From NCBI GenBank assembly GCA_047635375.1, contig JBLIKP010000002.1, forward strand, positions 21,103 to 85,102: a stretch of DNA of 64,000 bases. Direction: 5' to 3'. The notes under the pieces were generated by a model. That model searched no databases and was not told the DNA's origin. It saw nothing but the letters and a program-made list of their open reading frames with translations. The position numbers and the translations under genes were made by a program. Below are positions 62,240-64,000 of this stretch, piece by piece (position 1 is the first letter of the stretch; each line of letters begins with the position of its first letter). The DNA comes from JBLIKP01 sp047635375. Its GTDB lineage: Bacteria > Bacteroidota > Bacteroidia > Sphingobacteriales > Sphingobacteriaceae.

Positions 62240-62625
62240 CTAATCTTCTTTTTTTATTTTAAATCTTAGTCCAATAAATAATAAAGAATTCCGGAAAGTT
62301 CCACTCACGATGATGAGAAAGGTGGTGTTTTTTCTCCAATTGATATTTGATAACCTGGGTTTCCTCCGAATAAAACAGAGGTTCTGGTTTCTGAGATTTT
62401 GTAAATACCGACTGAAAACCCAATTTTATCAGAATTTGAAAAGGATAATAAATACCTGAACTCAGATCCATCAAGGTTTGTATAATTATTATCTGTTATA
62501 AACCCTTTTAAAAGCTTAATATCTATTTCTTGTCTTGATGTTTGTTGTATTTGAATAAATTGAAGTATTAATGAAAAGCCTAGTTTTGCTGAGTTTTTGA
62601 ATAAATTTATAATCGTTTTTGTGTG
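62240..62625 (-). pseudogene. Decayed beta-barrel-like ORF
   Basis: A frame without an ATG reads through strand-like text (AKLGFSLILQFIQIQQTSRQ, FRYLLSFSNSDKIGFSVGIYKI, TSVLFGGNPGYQISIG) to TGA at 62305-62307. A shifted frame then gives GTFRNSLLFIGLRFKI and stops at 62240, the kind of aromatic final strand that ends outer-membrane barrels. Together this suggests a small exported barrel gene that has lost its start and gained a frameshift. Similarity to a named family is not recognised, and chance cannot be excluded. The 71-codon ORF at 62259 is a third-frame reading of the same stretch. Confidence 0.35.
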
Positions 62626-62780
62626 TGATTATTTAATTAAGTTAACCGCAATTTTCATGAACAAAAAAGGAATTTATCCGTACAACAAGTTTATCCGGAT
62701 AACACGTTTAATTAAAATTGCTAAGGAAATAATCAATTTGAAAATTATTTAACTTTTTTATTTAAAAAAATAGAACATAA

Positions 62781-64000
62781 ATGAGAAGATTCATATTTTT
62801 TCTTGCATGTTTTCTTTTCTATTTAGTTGCTTTTGGTAACAATCCCAACCTAAGTAATCTAGAAGAAAATAAAACCTTATTAATTTCAGGTCCTGCAATG
62901 TTGTCTGGAACCAATTTGTTATGCCATAACGATAGTGCTCGGTTAATTGCCAGTGATCCTTCAAATCCTAATACAACTTTTAAATGGTATTCCGCTGCAA
63001 TTGGAGGGTCACTTTTGTTTTCGGGTGACACCTTTAATACAGGAGGATTAACTTCAAGTAAAACATATTTTATAGAAAGTTACGATCCGTCAGATTTTTC
63101 AACATTTGCAACAAGATCTATTCATGCTGTAATTGTTGCAAATGCAAATGTTGATGCTCCAAGTGCCACGCCTAACCCTGGATTAATTTGCCCTGGTGAC
63201 AGTGTTCAATTTGTAGCAAGTTCCACATTGGATTCTGTTCGAAAATATTCTTGGCATTCTGCAATTACTGGTGGATCTCAAATTTTCGAAGGTCAATCAT
63301 TTAATACAGGTGAATTAAATTCAAGCAAGACATATTATCTTCAAACAACAGATATTAATGGATGTGCCTCACCCAGAGCATTGGTTACAGCTACAATAAC
63401 CCCAAATGAGGATGTAATCACCTTTAGTCCAGCTGCCCCAAATATATGTCCAGGTGATAGTGTTGAGATAACGGCCTCAGGAACTTCAAGTACTAAGTAT
63501 TATTGGTTTAATTCAATTTCAGGAGGGACTAGTATTTCAGAGGATAACCCATTTAATACCGGTGCATTAAACTCGACTAAAACTTATTATGTTGAAGGCG
63601 AAAATGCTGATGGCTGTATTACAGAAACTAGAAAGGCAATTACAGTAACAGTTTTCCCCGTCGCCGATGCAGTAACGGTAGATCCAGCGGCAGAAACTTT
63701 ATGTGCCGGTGATTCTGTTGAGTTAACAGCCTCAGGGGTCACAAGTGCCATTTTCAACTGGTACACCACGGCTACTTGCGGGACAAAAATATCGAGCGAT
63801 AATCCTTTTAATACAGGGGTTGTTACTGAAAATACTGTGTTTTATGTTGAAGGATATACTTCTGATGGTTGTCTAACTCCTATTAGAACTCCAGCTGTGG
63901 TAACTATCCTTCCGAATTTAGATGAAATTACAGTTGACCCAATAGCTTCGGTTATTTGTCCAGGTGACAGCGTTACATTAACGGCCTCAAGCACCTTAGG
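62781..64000 (+). CDS. Large secreted protein with tandem Ig-like (CHU_C-type) repeats, 5' part
   Basis: ATG at 62781 opens a frame running off the window (406 codons seen). A signal peptide (1-19, FFLACFLFYLVAFG) is followed by tandem units of about 85-89 residues. Each unit begins with (I/L)CxGDSV, with its cysteine at residues 48, 137, 223, 308 and 393, and contains W(Y/H/F)....GG, FNTG.L.S.KTYYVE and DGC. Such Ig-like domains are found in Bacteroidota adhesins and gliding or type IX-secreted proteins, usually with a C-terminal sorting domain, which would lie beyond the window. In the first unit the opening motif is CHNDSA and the second cysteine is missing. Confidence 0.88.
   Translation, partial: MRRFIFFLACFLFYLVAFGNNPNLSNLEENKTLLISGPAMLSGTNLLCHNDSARLIASDPSNPNTTFKWYSAAIGGSLLFSGDTFNTGGLTSSKTYFIESYDPSDFSTFATRSIHAVIVANANVDAPSATPNPGLICPGDSVQFVASSTLDSVRKYSWHSAITGGSQIFEGQSFNTGELNSSKTYYLQTTDINGCASPRALVTATITPNEDVITFSPAAPNICPGDSVEITASGTSSTKYYWFNSISGGTSISEDNPFNTGALNSTKTYYVEGENADGCITETRKAITVTVFPVADAVTVDPAAETLCAGDSVELTASGVTSAIFNWYTTATCGTKISSDNPFNTGVVTENTVFYVEGYTSDGCLTPIRTPAVVTILPNLDEITVDPIASVICPGDSVTLTASSTL

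Noticed and set aside
1..64000. CRISPR array, prophage, insertion sequence or toxin-antitoxin module
   Set aside because: No regularly spaced identical repeats, transposase or integrase motifs, or recognisable toxin-antitoxin pair were seen on either strand.

Overview
The window is AT-rich bacterial chromosome from a member of the Bacteroidota, probably Flavobacteriales or a close relative. The evidence is promoter elements of the Bacteroidota type (TTTG, about 20 nt, TAnnTTTG), a type IX secretion C-terminal sorting domain, a TamL-type lipoprotein, CHU_C-type Ig-like repeats, a GDGDWG-type Lgt, an MtaB/Lgt/GtrA/IMPase cluster and a fused aspartokinase-homoserine dehydrogenase. Apart from decayed genes it reads as core chromosome. 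I saw no insertion sequence, prophage, CRISPR array or rRNA.

Layout. 1-887: a truncated exported TlpA-like protein (-). 946-3453: a MATE pump and two disrupted outer-membrane genes resembling lipid A deacylases (-). 3533-8163: an exonuclease, then the cluster mtaB-lgt-gtrA-like-IMPase (+), ending in a strong terminator shared with purB (-). 9730-16918: two paralogous TetR regulators and a TolC/MFP/RND efflux operon, with a perfect inverted repeat at the promoter of the second TetR gene. 16993-24155: a TPP riboswitch and the thiamin operon thiS-thiC-tenI/thiE-like-thiD-thiE-thiG-thiH-thiF. 24161-30074: a small membrane ORF, a fatty acid desaturase, htpG, a LytTR regulator and a CPA2 antiporter. 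30190-34849: thrA-thrB-thrC. 34891-35314: a tRNA remnant and a Ser-Pro-Arg tRNA cluster (-). 35953-42678: a 7TM-HD phosphodiesterase, a thiolase, a hypothetical exported protein and a DPP-IV-like peptidase. 42842-43554: remains of a histidine kinase. 43547-50311: a glycosyltransferase-SDR-bioB-bioF-bioD-bioA operon (-). 50536-55468: two hypothetical genes, recR (-), a sodium/solute symporter, a beta-barrel gene and a di-haem peroxidase. 55465-60003: tamL and a secreted FG-GAP protein (-). 59994-62194: trmH-like methyltransferase, tRNA-Cys, a small basic ORF, and pyrD (-). 62240-64000: a decayed beta-barrel ORF and the start of a large secreted Ig-repeat protein.

Function. Three cofactor or amino-acid pathways are nearly complete as tight operons: thiamin phosphate synthesis from AIR and the thiazole branch, biotin from pimeloyl thioester onward, and threonine from aspartate except aspartate semialdehyde dehydrogenase. 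Envelope biology is the second theme: efflux, lipoprotein diacylglyceryl transfer, TamL, glycosyl transfer and type IX-secreted proteins.

No obviously new defence or mobile system is present. The most unusual signals are an over-represented octamer TTCGCCGA recurring at roughly 6-7 kb intervals within genes, the operator-like inverted repeat before the efflux operon, a glycosyltransferase fused to a degenerate phosphoglycosyl-transferase-like tail, and several genes caught in decay.
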